From the NCBI GenBank assembly GCA_037447655.1, contig JBBHKE010002600.1, positions 62,001 through 126,000 on the forward strand: a stretch of 64,000 nt of DNA, read 5' to 3'. A program made the position numbers and the translations under genes. Numbering within the stretch: the first letter of the stretch is position 1; each line of letters starts with the position of its first letter. Origin of the DNA: Zygnema cylindricum (lineage: Eukaryota; Streptophyta; Zygnematophyceae; Zygnematales; Zygnemataceae). The notes beneath the pieces are model-generated. The model saw only the letters and a program-made list of their open reading frames with translations. It had not been told where the DNA came from and did not search any database. This document shows positions 24,504 through 36,400 of this stretch, piece by piece.

Positions 24504-25848
24504 AGGGTCAAGTTCCATAAGTTGAAAAGTGGGGTAGTTTACAGAAATCTGCGACTATCCGTACTAAACCGTACCTCTTATTTTGTTTTTATACGTGAAG
24601 CAACATTACAAAGAATCTTGCCAATACTCTCCGAAGGTCTTGGAGGCAATACTGACCGTCGGATGTTCATCCGCGAGGAGTTCGCTTCATTTTTTTCTGT
24701 ACACCGCGAATCTTAATTAGAGTAGATTACTCTAATTCGGTCGCTCCAAATTTCGAGTCTATCACATCAAATAGAGTAATCAACTCTAATTTTTTCATTA
24801 TTCTAATTTAGGTGAGGTTTAATTAGCGTAAAAAAATTCTAATATAGGTTGTTTTTAAATAGTGTGGAGTACGGATGACGTCTGACCGTGCAAAATTGTA
24901 CTTTTATAAGTAAAAAAAGCAAATAATGATTTTATAGAATCGCGCTCGCACGTGAAATCGCACTAAACAAAAAAATCAATCACATCGAAAAAAATCCGTT
25001 CGCATAACTCTCGTCCGTCGACAGCATCGTCGTCAGTGTGAACACTAACTGACATTCTATGCGACAAATAGTACTAGCGACATAATGACGTCAGTACTAT
25101 ACGGAGTTACGGACTGACACATTTTGTACGTTTACGTAATTTAGTGTCCATAATTATCACGCAAAAAATTATCGCCGACATAACCTAATATAGAATGCTT
25201 AAATAAATTAGAGTAAATTTCATATTTGAAAAAGCTCTATCACATAAATTAGCGTTCATTACTCTAATTGTTTTTTTTGGTTTTTGTACTCTAATTTTTT
25301 CATTTCTCTAATTACGATTCGCGGTGTAGCTGCCAACGTACCTATAGGAGGTGGGTTGGCAGATACAGAAAAAAATTAATTGGGACACGATAAATGAATA
25401 AGCTACGTGTCATGATGGAAAGCCAACGAAAAATGACGAAATTTGTTCATGGTATGTAGTTTTCAAAATGCGACTGAAAATAGAAAAGAAATTTCGAATC
25501 GGTCCTCGTCGCACAATTTCTTTCGTCACACTATTTCCAGCAAAGGATTTTCGTCATGTTGGAATACAGAAATGAGCTGGCGTAAAAGACTGGCGATTGC
25601 AGAAAGTACAAAAGTTCTGTCGTATTATGACTTGGTACGCAGGTACATGGTTCGTAATTGAAGATTTGAAGTGAAATTTGTCGGTGTGAAAATTTTTAAA
25701 AGACTTTAAATATCAGGTCAAAACCCACGTGGTTACACTCAATGTTTAACACGTGGATTACATATTCTTCGTGATGGAACATCGACTCGATTAACCCGGT
25801 CCGTAGAGTTGGCCGTACGTTTACAGAAACGACTAAGGAACTTGACCC
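24504..25848 (+). mobile_element. family B MITE (TAA TSD) with a family A element nested inside
   Basis: GGGTCAAGTTCCAT and GGAACTTGACCC are inverted, flanked by TAA at 24,501-24,503 and 25,849-25,851. Without the nested family A element (24,702-25,326) the remaining 720 bp match the usual size of family B. Its right end is 49 bases upstream of the first candidate ATG of the pTAC5-like gene. Confidence 0.85.
24702..25326 (+). mobile_element. family A MITE nested in family B
   Basis: CACCGCGAATCTTAATTAG at the left and TACGATTCGCGGTG at the right, both flanked by TA. It splits the family B element near a CTTCATTTTTTTCTG tract, so family A transposed after family B here. Confidence 0.85.
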
Positions 25849-25897
25849 TAAGGTTCACACTCGAAAACCAAATCCCGTGAAAGTTCTTGCACGAGCC

Positions 25898-28800
25898 ATG
25901 GCTCTTCAAGCGTCCATCCTTCTGCTCCACCCTCCCAATGTCCATAGCTCCTCTTCCCTCCACTCGTTTCAACCCCCTGTCTCCGGATTTCCCTTTCGCC
26001 TCGTGTTTTACGATCCGCATCATTTCAAGGCTGCTTTGCAGCCTTGGATTCTGATGAGATATACCAACGAGAGGAAGCCAGGTGGGTTCGAGAAGAGCAG
26101 CGATGGATTCGAGAAGAGGAGAGGTGGCACCGCGAGCAGCAACGCTGGCAAGCTGAACGTATTTCTTTGCAAAATGAAATCCAGACTCTAAAGTCGGTGC
26201 TTGCGGATATTGCAAACACACATCCTGATCTTATGGAAAGATTAAAAGCCTCCTGGATTGAAGGAAACTTCCAGGTGATTCAGACAGCAGCTGCATTAGA
26301 GGCAGAGGTTGTGCATCGCCGCTTGCCAGCTCATCCTCCAGTTGGAGCAATCGAATCGCCAAGCAATTCGCTTTCCACCTCAGAATCTGAGAGTCCCAGT
26401 TTGAAAGCATCTTCTTCTGATTCAAATGGAAAGGTCGGCGGATCAGCGAGCAGTAGTAGCAGTAGTATCAGCAAGACCATGACAGCAAAAGAGATTCTTG
26501 AGAAAGTGCCTGCTGCTGACATTATTGCAGCTGTTGCATCACGGACAGTAGAAGTTAAGGTCCCAACACCTGTAGCTGAGACTCCTGTAGCAGCCCAAAA
26601 AGAGGAAACAGTGAAAAATGTGCGAAGATCGCTTGGTGTGGGAGTGGAGGGAGATGACGTGAAAGAGATGCAGGTAAGGAGTGGCTGAAAAGGAGTACAA
26701 CTTGTGGAATGTAGGCGATACAATCCTTTTTTTAATATAATTTTGCGGTTCTTACCCAGTGAATTATCACAGTTAGTATAAAATTGGCCTTCAAGCTTTT
26801 CTTATTCTTCATTTTTTTTCATTGAAGTCATTGTTTAAGTTCATGTTTATATATATAGTTTTGATCATAATATTTACCTCTATTCATATTTCTTTTTAAA
26901 TATATCCTTTTAGTTTTTCCCTTTTAAAGTTGATTTCATCTTGAAAGTTTATCTATTCAAGTTCACAGTCTGAGCTACTTCTTAGCATTAATTTAGGTCA
27001 AACTTTTGCTTTCATCTTTGAAGCTTTTTTTCTCAATTTACTTTTGAAATGACACCTGGACAAAACTCAAAATTAGCAATAAAGAAAAATGAAGAGGATG
27101 AAAGGGCCTTTAAGCTTTGAGATTGGAATTATTAGATTCTCGTTCGTGGACGCAAAAGTACTCAGGGATATATTAGTTCCTTAAATGTTTTGTAATTTTC
27201 TGGAAATAGTGCTGAATTTTGCAAGGAAAGTAGAAGATTTTGTATCAAGAATGCTTTTGATTCTTTTGACTATCATAACAGAAAGACCTGGCTTTTTTAG
27301 TGTTCATGCGATTTTTTTGGTTATTGCTTTTGTAACATAAGGGAAACTGTTTTTGCTATTATGTCTGTTAGGCAATTTTAATTTGAAATTCAGACAAGTA
27401 CGGGACGGTTATGTTGAACCCCCTTTTTGTCTTGGCTTGTTTGGCAGCTTGTGCTGGCATCATTAGGCTTTTATCCTGGGGAAGACGATCTGGAGAATAA
27501 TTTTTTCTCAGAAGATACCGAGAGTGCCGTGAAAACTTGGCAGGTTTGTGCCTTTCCTCACGCATCCTGTTCAACAATGGAACTGTCTGACTTTTCTAGG
27601 GTGATAGTCCGGCAAGGACAAATTATATTTACACAGTAGTAGCAGCGCAGAATTTGAGAACAAATCACATGAAGGTTCAGAAAGTAAATTGGTCAGATAA
27701 AGGTCGTGCTTTCATGCAGTTTCGCGAGCTGTTTCAAATATGGAAGCAAAAAATCCTAGCTAGAATCTTGCCCAAGATTGCCTGGCTATTTGAAAGCTTG
27801 TCTACCGCAGTCTTAGGATAAAGACAAGATTAAATCACCTGTTTTACAGCAGAAGGGATTGATCGAAACAATTGCAGAACTGAAAAAGGCATTGCAAAAC
27901 TGCAGTTACATAGAAGGGCAGGCCATGAACTGTCAGAGATCATTTACTGCCGATTCCCCTTTTTGCCTATAGAAACTGTTAGGCATTAGCTTCTGAACGT
28001 AATTTTTTCCCTTTTTTTTTTCTGTATAAAAGTCTCTTTTGGTGGAGCTATCGCAAGGTGCTGATATATATTTTTTTGAGCTTTACCTGACAAGTATTAC
28101 TCGATGCCCCATTTTCCTTGTTTATTATCATCTGATACATTTGTTATGTGTTTCGTGTTCTTGTAGATTCATGTTAGCTCAATCCCGAGATGTTGGGGTA
28201 TTTAAGTAAAGATAGTCATAGTTTCTATTTTTCATTGGGAGTTCTTAAACACCTGTACACTTGCAGCTTTTTTTTTTTCCGCGTCTTGAATGTATTGCAT
28301 TGGAACTTTTTCAGCTGATTTTTTTGCTTCAATTCTTAGAAGTCGAGACAGTTGAGAGACAGTTGTTGACAGTTGATAGAACATGCAATCGCACACTTAA
28401 AACGGCATCAGAGGCCTGTATTTACGCGTTTCTGTGAGTTCTTATAGCAATAATCTGTCTTGGAGTTGTGAAGCTAGCTTTTTTCTAGGCTTTTAGTGGT
28501 TAGTTTTAATGACTCCTCTTCAGCTCTCATTCATCATCCACTATGATTCAGTATGGATTTTCGAGCTTTTGATTGGTTGTGGTGATGCCATTTCCTTAAC
28601 AATTTTCATCTTCTTCTCTATCTCATTAGGCGACCATAAACGTCCGGGAGAATGGAGTTATGTCACCGGAGCTTCTGGCCGTCCTGTATGGAGAGAAGGA
28701 GGTTTCTTCGGTACCACAACGGACAGTACCTCAGGTAACAATAACTAATACAAATCACTAAAGCAACTTCTTGCAAATACTGTATTTACAACTAGACAAT

Positions 28801-30573
28801 TAAAATGTTTCAACTGCTACAGATACTGGAGCAACCAATGAACTGCTACAAGTACTAGGGTAGCTACTGCGACTACTAAAGCAACAACTGACATCTACTC
28901 GAGTACTCGAGCAACCAGTCCAAGAATCACGACAACTACAGCAACTAATACCCATTACAACAATTAGAGTAACTAATATGTCATGATGCTACTGGACTTG
29001 TTTTGGTGTGGTCCCACTTCTTATTGATACACTTCTTCAATACACTATCACAGTGACTTATGCCATTGATACACGATGCACCTAAGCTTATTGCCAGTGT
29101 CGACAACAACTAATCTCTAGGTGATTTTCTTCCTTGAAGCCCGGCAAAGTCAAGAATGTTATTCCCATTTCACTAAATTGCGCTACAGGAAAAGCTCAAG
29201 GCAGTCCTAATTTACCTGTGAGACGTGCCCCTTCTGGGAATGGATCAATCAAGTCCCTTAGGTAAGTAATTTTCAAAGCTAAATTGTGCAAAGTCACAGG
29301 AATAAATGCAGTTGGGTAATTCGAGTTTTTCAGAAACATTTTTGACGATTTCATCATTGCGTCTTGCAGGTTTCAGCAACTTCGCCTTCTGGTAACTGGG
29401 CTCCAGCTGCCACTCGGGAGAAGAGAGAAATTGAACGTTATGCCCGTACAGACTTAGAGGAAGGGTATAGTGGAAGGAAGAGAGTTTATCTGTTGGGAGA
29501 GAATCGATGGGAAGAGCCCGATAGAATGCCTGCCAAGGGAGCCACTGTTGCTTCTGTGGAAGCTAACGCAGCATTGCGGAAGAAGGCCTGCCATGGCTGT
29601 AGAGGGGAGGGCTCTGTTGTGTGTCTGGGTAAGAGGCTAATTCTCTCTTAACATGTGGTGTCTGATGTGTCTCTATCGAGTCTAGATAAAGAAGAGAAAT
29701 GCGTTGACAGAAACATTTTTTTGAGGGTTGTTTCTGAAAGCTAAATGGGTCAAAAAAGTGCGTTAATTTGGGTGTTTTGGGGCATGCAGAGTGTGAGGGA
29801 ACAGGCGACCTTAATGTGGAAGAGCAGGTAGGTCTTCTCCGCTATTTTTTTGCTTCTACATTGTTTTTTGGTGTTCTGTGTAGTCTTGCTGATTTTGTGT
29901 GTTATTGTTGTCATTGTGCGTTCAGTACATGTTATATGCATGAGGGACGAGCATGCCTCTTTGGATAATTTTTCCAGTTAGTCACCACAACTGTTTTTGG
30001 GAGTGTGTACACCATTCTTTGTTCTAGGTTGTGTTTGTGTTCGTATTTTGACGCCTGCATATAATTTAGTTTGGACAGCAATACACCGCGAATTGCTATT
30101 AGTGTTAACAAATAATTAGTGGGAGGACTGTTTTAGCGTAAATAGTTTTATTTCCAGTGCGAATGAGTTGGACAATTCTGAACCGATAAATGAATTAGAG
30201 TTAAGAAAAAGAAAATTAGTATCAATATCGCTATATTGTCGTCAGAGGGCAAAAAAATATTTGACCGTATTAGTAGACTGAAAACTTCGGAAAACCTAAT
30301 TTCCTGCGATGGTACAGTATATCCATCTATGTAAAAGCATTGTGTGAACAGTAGACTCTGGCTCACAAGGTCAAAATGGGAGTATCGTATCTGTCAAGGA
30401 TAATAATCGTTCTCTAATAGTTTGAAACTTCCTCTTTGTTCTGTTTGTTTGTTTGGGTGGCGTGATTACAGTTTTTGGATTGGGCTGGAGAAGATGCGAA
30501 ATGTTTGTACTGCGACGGCAAAGGGTCGACTCCATGTGATTCGTGTGGAGGCTCAGGTCAACTTGCATCATAA
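25898..30573 (+). CDS. PTAC5: pTAC5-like plastid nucleoid protein (peptidoglycan-binding-like + DnaJ-type zinc finger)
   Basis: Exons: about 25,898-26,673, 27,448-27,543, 28,630-28,734, 29,370-29,628, 29,790-29,827 and 30,472-30,573. All junctions are GT-AG and their phases agree. The product has a charged coiled coil (repeats of REEQRW/REEERW), a Ser-rich linker, a peptidoglycan-binding-like fold split over exons 1-3 (LGFYPGEDD; ESAVKTWQ; NGVMSPELLAVLYG), the block RVYLLGENRWEEP, and four CxxC motifs (CHGC, CLEC, CLYC, CDSC) forming a DnaJ-type zinc finger; TAA follows shortly after. This is the domain order of Arabidopsis pTAC5, a protein of the plastid transcriptionally active chromosome. 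About 409 residues follow the coiled-coil start, close to the family size. The transit-peptide frame is unresolved: the ATG at 25,898 is one base out of frame with the coiled coil from 26,044, so an indel or a different start is needed. Confidence 0.85.
26674..27447 (+). other. intron 1 of the pTAC5-like gene
   Basis: Begins GTAAGG after CAG and ends TTGGCAG. It is T-rich and holds no recognisable element. The longer following introns (27,544-28,629 and 29,828-30,471) also contain only AT-rich sequence and, in intron 3 (28,735-29,369), a CAACTAC/ACTGC low-complexity tract. Confidence 0.7.
30084..30340 (+). mobile_element. family A MITE, left part, in a pTAC5-like gene intron
   Basis: TA then CACCGCGAATTGCTATTAG marks a clear left terminus. 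No right terminus was found before the exon at 30,472, so the right edge given is arbitrary. It lies in the intron before the last exon. Confidence 0.55.
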
Positions 30574-31451
30574 TTTAGGATCTCTTTTTGAATTTAGCTT
30601 GAAATTTTGAATGCAGTGTGGATGAATTCAAGTGTTTTTTGAAAGCTGGAAGTAACATGCAAAGGGAAGGTGTTTGTTAATACATGGGTTCTGTTTCCTT
30701 TTTATCGCATCGGACAGCCTGAGATTGAAAGATATGAGGCTCAGGCACTTGTAGGAATTCATTTTAGGAATAGTTAGATGATGAAAAGCTCGGTTTGTCA
30801 TGTGACTAAGCACTATTAAACCAAGTCGTTTTTCATCCTTCCTACTTTCACAAAAATCAAGGATCTATTTAGTGTGTTTTTTATTGGAAGAGCCCACGGT
30901 AAGTTGAAACTACTGAAGAATAATAGGGGATGTGAACATGAAGAAGCAGTTGCATTTTGCTTGAGAATTTTTGGTCATTTCAACGAAGTTTGCAGAAAAT
31001 TAGGAAGACATTTGTTTTCTAGTAATTTTTTATGAGGAAGCGTTTGAAACTTTATTTTGTTTATCTAGTACAACCCGAAAGATGTCAGTAATGCAGGGGA
31101 GGAAGGTGATATATAGTTAAAGTTCGAGATCATCTTAGACCTTTTATTAAATCTTTCCCTGAAATTTGAAGCTAGAAACGGGTTCATAAATTCTGGTTTA
31201 TATGCTTTCATCAATTTTGACACTTATCTATTCTAAAAATCACCTCGAGATTCATCAATTTGTTACACCTATTGAATAGTGTTATCTCATCTCCTCTTGC
31301 CTTTTGCCGAAACTTAGGAAATTTGCGTCAGAAGTATGAATGTTCACTATCTGTATTATTGGTGGTCATGAGTTTGAAAAGGCTATGGCTACAAGTTATA
31401 GCATCCATCATCTTCTCTACTAAGCCCCTAATTGTTACTAGTGTTGAAGCT

Positions 31452-31628
31452 TCTTTCGCCGCTCAAAACATCTTTTCTTCGTGCACACTTGTCGGATTGC
31501 CAATTTGATGGTTGATATTGGAAGGCAAGATTTTCACTTTCCTAATCAGCTTCCTATTGGCAGTCTCCGATTGACAATCTGACAAGTGTGCACGAATAAG
31601 AGATGTTTTGATTGACGAAAAAAACTTA
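31452..31628. repeat. imperfect hairpin related to the core of small family A elements
   Basis: AAAACATCTTTTCTTCGTGC on one side pairs with GCACGAATAAGAGATGTTTT on the other, and CACTTGTCGGATTG pairs with CAATCTGACAAGTG. The same core lies inside the 215-219-bp family A elements at 44,035 and 48,653, here without family A termini. Confidence 0.75.
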
Positions 31629-31659
31629 ACGATTAATTTTTGTTTTCTCCAACTCAGTA

Positions 31660-32174
31660 CACCGCGAATCGTTATTAGTGTCAAAGTTTAAATAGTGTTG
31701 AAGAAAATTTACCGTAATTGATGCTAATTAAGAATTTGAAATTTTTCAAAAAAAAGGCGTGTTCTAATTTCGGCGTTTATGTTAATTTGGGAACAGCAAA
31801 ACTGGAATATTCTCCGTACAATTATATACATTAATATATGTATCCGTACAAAATATTAGAAATCGTACCCTGTCGCGAATTTAAAATATCAGTACATGCT
31901 ATACTAATTTACGTGTCAAACTAATCCTTCTTTTTTAGCACACGTTCCTATGCGTGCGCGTCTAATTTAATTCATTTTTTGTGAATTTTCACTTGAAATG
32001 GTACAGTTATGTGCGATCTAACATCGACCGTACACCACACTATTTATATTTTATAGTACTTTCGGGCTTTACTTTATTTTGTACGGTACCTTAATTAACG
32101 TCAAGGAAAAATTAAAATCATGTATCCTATTTGAGGAAAAAATCAAAATTTTAAGAACCCAACGATTCGCGGTG
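31660..32174 (+). mobile_element. family A MITE, 540-bp subfamily
   Basis: CACCGCGAATCGTTATTAG left and CGATTCGCGGTG right with TA flanks. Internal blocks (GTACACCACACTATTTA; CATGTATCCTATTTGAGG) are shared with 41,599-42,137 and 55,364-55,893. Confidence 0.8.
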
Positions 32175-32375
32175 TAGCAGTTAGGTTTTAACATACACTG
32201 GTTGTGTGTGCAGGTTGTACTGAGTAGTCAATGAAGTGGAGACTGGGACATAGAATTACTGCCAAAATTATTCTTCAACCAAATTTAGGTTATCATTTCT
32301 GTTTCAAAGCAAAATGTTCCCGCATTCTTGTTTGATATCCGGTACTTAAACGGTTCCATTTACATACGGTAGAGA

Positions 32376-32819
32376 GTGAATTGTATTGTCAGTTTTTCAG
32401 AATGGCCGTCAGCCGTAGGGAAGAATTCCCTCCCCTCTTATGTGGACCCAGGAATTCAAAGGAAACAAGCTTTCCAAAAACTTGAAGTCCATGCATCGGA
32501 GGAAGTTTACATGCCACGTGCCAGTCACAAGCGGCGGTACAGGTTCATAGACGCATCTTCACAAACTTACAAATTGCGTAGAAGACTGTATGACTGGATT
32601 CTGAGGCCAGCAATTGATGCCAGGTTAAGGCTACACTCCAACGCCCAGTCCCACTCTTCTCCCATATTGTTCTTCCTCAGTCCCTCTGCAGCTCTCTCTC
32701 ACACATTGCATCTCCCATATCCCCCTTCCTTGCCTCCCTCCTCCCTCCCTCCCTCTCTCTCTCTCAATTTTCTTTACAGCTACACTTTACTAGTGAACTT
32801 CCAGCCAGGATATGACTAA
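32376..32819 (+). other. open frame downstream of the pTAC5-like gene
   Basis: It starts near a good acceptor (TTTTTCAG at 32,393-32,400) and reads KRRYRFIDASSQTYKLRRRL, a basic stretch, before a CT-rich tract. Joined to a donor at 30,557 (TCAG|GTCAAC) it would keep frame and extend the zinc-finger protein in place of the stop at 30,573. No family is recognised; it could be an alternative last exon or chance. Confidence 0.3.
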
Positions 32820-33219
32820 AAGGTTCTAATGCACAATTACAACCCACCATACACTAACGCTACCGTGTCTGCATGATATTATGTGAAACTTTGTTAGTTT
32901 TCATATTGACAGGTCGCCTGGCTGAAGATGTTTCTGCATAGGAATTCTGTTAACTGTGAACTTTTGAAGCCCTCACCTTGAACCAGATTAGGTACAACAT
33001 AAGTCGTTATTAGAGTAAATAAATTATTAATGCGGGAGTTTAGGGTTTTTATCATCAATTTTAATTCAGTTTCGGATCATACGGCTGATTCTGAACCGTG
33101 TAGATAGTGAGCATTAAGGGAAAAACAATTAGTCTTTCAGGTTCAGAGGCAATATTTAAGGGCACAGATATAGTGTCACTAATGCTAATATCGATACCTG
33201 AGACACTTTTAAAGCCTAA

Positions 33220-33243
33220 GCTCAAACCCTAAACCCTAAATCT
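33220..33243 (+). repeat. short interstitial plant telomere-type motif
   Basis: AAACCCTAAACCCTAAA, two and a half units of CCCTAAA, about 180 bases 3' of the METTL13-like stop codon. Too short for a telomere remnant with confidence; it may equally act as a telo-box or be chance. Confidence 0.5.
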
Positions 33244-33420
33244 CCATTTAATTGGCATAAAACTGAACACAAAATGTGGTCAACTCCTTTCTAGTGAATA
33301 TATAGTCAGGATTTTTGTAAATCCGAGTAACATAACTAGAGTGCCTATGTTCAAATTTGCATCCATTCCAGCAGTAAGACCCAACGAGAGACTCTTTCGA
33401 TGGTATAAATGAAAAAATTG

Positions 33421-36400
33421 TCATAACTTACGTATTTTTCTGAACAAGCCTCGAAACTCGTTGATTTGCATCGGAATTTTACTACTCCTGAAATCAAATG
33501 TAGAAGGCTTGGGCAATGCGAAAAGCACAAAATTTATGTCATTATGTACTTTTATTTCAAATACTTCCGCGTACAAAGACTTCAAGGAAAATACCAATTT
33601 GGCGTACTCCTCTTTCGAATACGGTACAACATTTACAGCGAGAAGACCATCTGGATGAAGAGCAAGTCGAGTTGCTAATAAAAAACTCGGAGTTGTAAAC
33701 TCTAATGGAGGTGCACTTAAATTAGCTCGCCCATCTGCCTCGTCAACATCTATAAGTAAAAAGTGAACTCGAGGGTCCTCAAACTTTTCTATACATGGGC
33801 TATTGTCTTTGCCGTTGGAAGGCATATCTTCAACTTCTCTAAGCGCACTTGGAGAAGGACATGTTTCTTGGTTCGTTTCAGTACACTTGTTATCTGTGGC
33901 AGGTACTAACAATCGTGATGATGTCATTTTATCAAAACCAGAACCATTTTGTGCTTCCTCCGAATGCTTCTCGATAATATTTTTTTGGGATGGAGAACAT
34001 GCACAATTTTCGGTTTTTTGTTTTTTCAATTCTGGTCGGGCCAGGAACGAAATGTCAGAAGAATTTGACAAATCAAATCGTTGATCTTCAAAAGAAGACG
34101 ACGAAGAAGATGACGATGAACTTAATGAAGAGGCGCTTGATGATGTGCTCCCAGTATATCTGTCTCCACTTGCGCTTGATAAAGTGCTCCTCGAATGACT
34201 CTCTCCACTAGAACTCGATGATGTGCTCCTAGAACGACTCTTTCCACTTAAACTTGACGATTCGTACCTTTTTCCCACCGTTTGTATGGTATTGTCTTCA
34301 ATCTCTCTCCATGCCCTTATCAAACCACGATCCCCAAGCTCACATTCGGTAACTTTTTTTACCAAACGAGTCATGAATGCTACTCCTTCGTCAATATGGA
34401 CAACTAGTCGATCGTCTTCAATGAGAGAAAAGTGACGCTTAGCTAACTCAATGGTGACTTTGTCCAACTCCACAACCTAAACACAAGAAGACAAAAAGAA
34501 AAAGTTGTCAGGTCTCCGATAAAAATGGGAAACTCTTTCTATATTTAACCGCATTCGCATAAATCCCGTCTATCAGTGTTATTCATATCCTAGGAAAGCA
34601 TGCAAATGGTCAGAAAAGAGATACCTCAACTAATTAGGGTTTTCATTAAGGGTTTCCAAGATTTTCTAATTCTTGAAGTCATTGATTTTGAAAGTTGACA
34701 TCTATGCATGAGTTTCATGAAAACTATATTTGAACATATGACTGAAACAAACATCAGTTTAGTCAAAACAAATTCAGTAGTTGTTAAAGTAAGCAATAAC
34801 CACACAAAAAGAAACACAAACATTCCCCTATCAGCTAGGAATGAACACCGGAATGAACATACATGACCTAAAAACAAGGCCCCAAAATAGGCCAATACTT
34901 GAACATCGTAGGAACTTATTAGGTTAAACCGCATGAACCAGAAAAGAAAACCATCAGATCCCTTGAGGGTATAGACCCCATTTTGTTCCTTTGTAGTACC
35001 TCCCTTAACCTCTTGAACCTACCCTCTATCCCATAATTTCCAACTCACCTGAATATTAAAAAAGGGAAAATGGTGATACAAGAAAATGGGAAGTGTGCAA
35101 GCACCGCCACCAATCACAAGCGCCCGAAATCTTTTCTCGTCTTTTAGTGCATCTGAAATCGTCCGACCAATCAGGGGCAGCCCAGCTATAATTGGCGGAA
35201 GATATTTGTGAAGTAAATGGGAATAATCGGGGTAACGATTAGGGTTTTCAAGATCTACTAAATTTACATTTGTATTTTCGGGACACGAGTCCTCCTTTTT
35301 TAACTTTTTGTTGCACTTGTCATCCCCATTTTTTACCAAAAAATCTCTAACTCCATGAGAATACAAAACAGTGGTTTCCATTTTTCGTTTTCTTATCGGA
35401 ACAGGATGAATACCAGGAATTTTATCAGAAGAACATTCCTGTTGAATAATTGAAATTTCGTGTTCATGTTTCTCGTCTGAAATTCGGTTGATGTTTCTAT
35501 TTACATTGATATCATTGTGTGGTAATTTCTCTCCCAGTTTTCCTAAATCTAAAGCGGATGACGAAGAAAAAGAAGGAATTTCAGAAGCTGTTTTCTCGCA
35601 TTCTTCCCGTTTTCTTTTCTCTTCTTTATTATCTCCGATAGAATGACAAAACTTAATCCGTTCAGTGTCTCTTTCTTCATTAGTTTCCGCTTCTAGGTCT
35701 TGTAACAACTTCTCGACCAATGAAATTGGATTTGTTGCGACATTTTTGTACCCGTACATGTTTCCGTTTCCGTTTCCAGTCTCATAAACGATCCCATTTC
35801 TCTTATCCCCAATTGACCCAAACACAAGAGGAACTTCACTCTGAATTAAATTCGGCATTCGTTTAAAACGAAGCCGACGACAAAAAAGAGTTTTCTTTTT
35901 TCTGAGGTTCACAATTTGAGTTTTGTCAACCCTATCCTCTTGTTCTCGCTCTCCCTCTCCCTCTCCCTCTCCCTCTACCTCTCCCTCTCCCCCTCCCCCT
36001 CCCTCTCCCTCTCCCTCTCCCTCTCCCTCACTCTCTCTGCATTCATCTCGCCCTCTGTTTCTTCCTCCCTTCCCTCCCTTATCCCCCTCCTGGCCTCCCA
36101 CGTCTCCCTCCTCTCCCTCCCAATCCTCCATCTCCACATCCTCCACGACCATTTTTCCGGTGAAAGGCGACACCGCCTCCTCCAGCACCACCTTCCTTTT
36201 CACATTATCCACAAAAGTCAGAAAAGGCACCACTCGAGAATCTCCCTCAAAACTGCCACGTGGCGCAAGCCCAATCACCATCGACTGTACTGCCTCCTTT
36301 GAAATAGGTTCGTCTGCTTGGGAGGATTTCCAGGTGCCACGTGGCAAGCCAAAATGATAAGCCGGCACGTGTGAGAACTGGACAGGAGCTGCCATTGACC

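Noticed and set aside
29189-29261. Additional exon in the pTAC5-like gene
   Set aside because: It has a good donor and acceptor, but its 73-base length breaks the phase between exons ending at 28,734 and starting at 29,370.
33220-33243. Interstitial telomere or chromosome end
   Set aside because: Only two and a half CCCTAAA units in unique sequence.
34626-34934. Cys/Phe-rich membrane protein on the minus strand
   Set aside because: Lies wholly within the intron of the METTL13-like gene and shows no family motif.
35916-36357. Ser/Pro/Leu-rich open frames on the + strand
   Set aside because: They are the complement of the Glu-Gly repeat in the METTL13-like gene on the minus strand.
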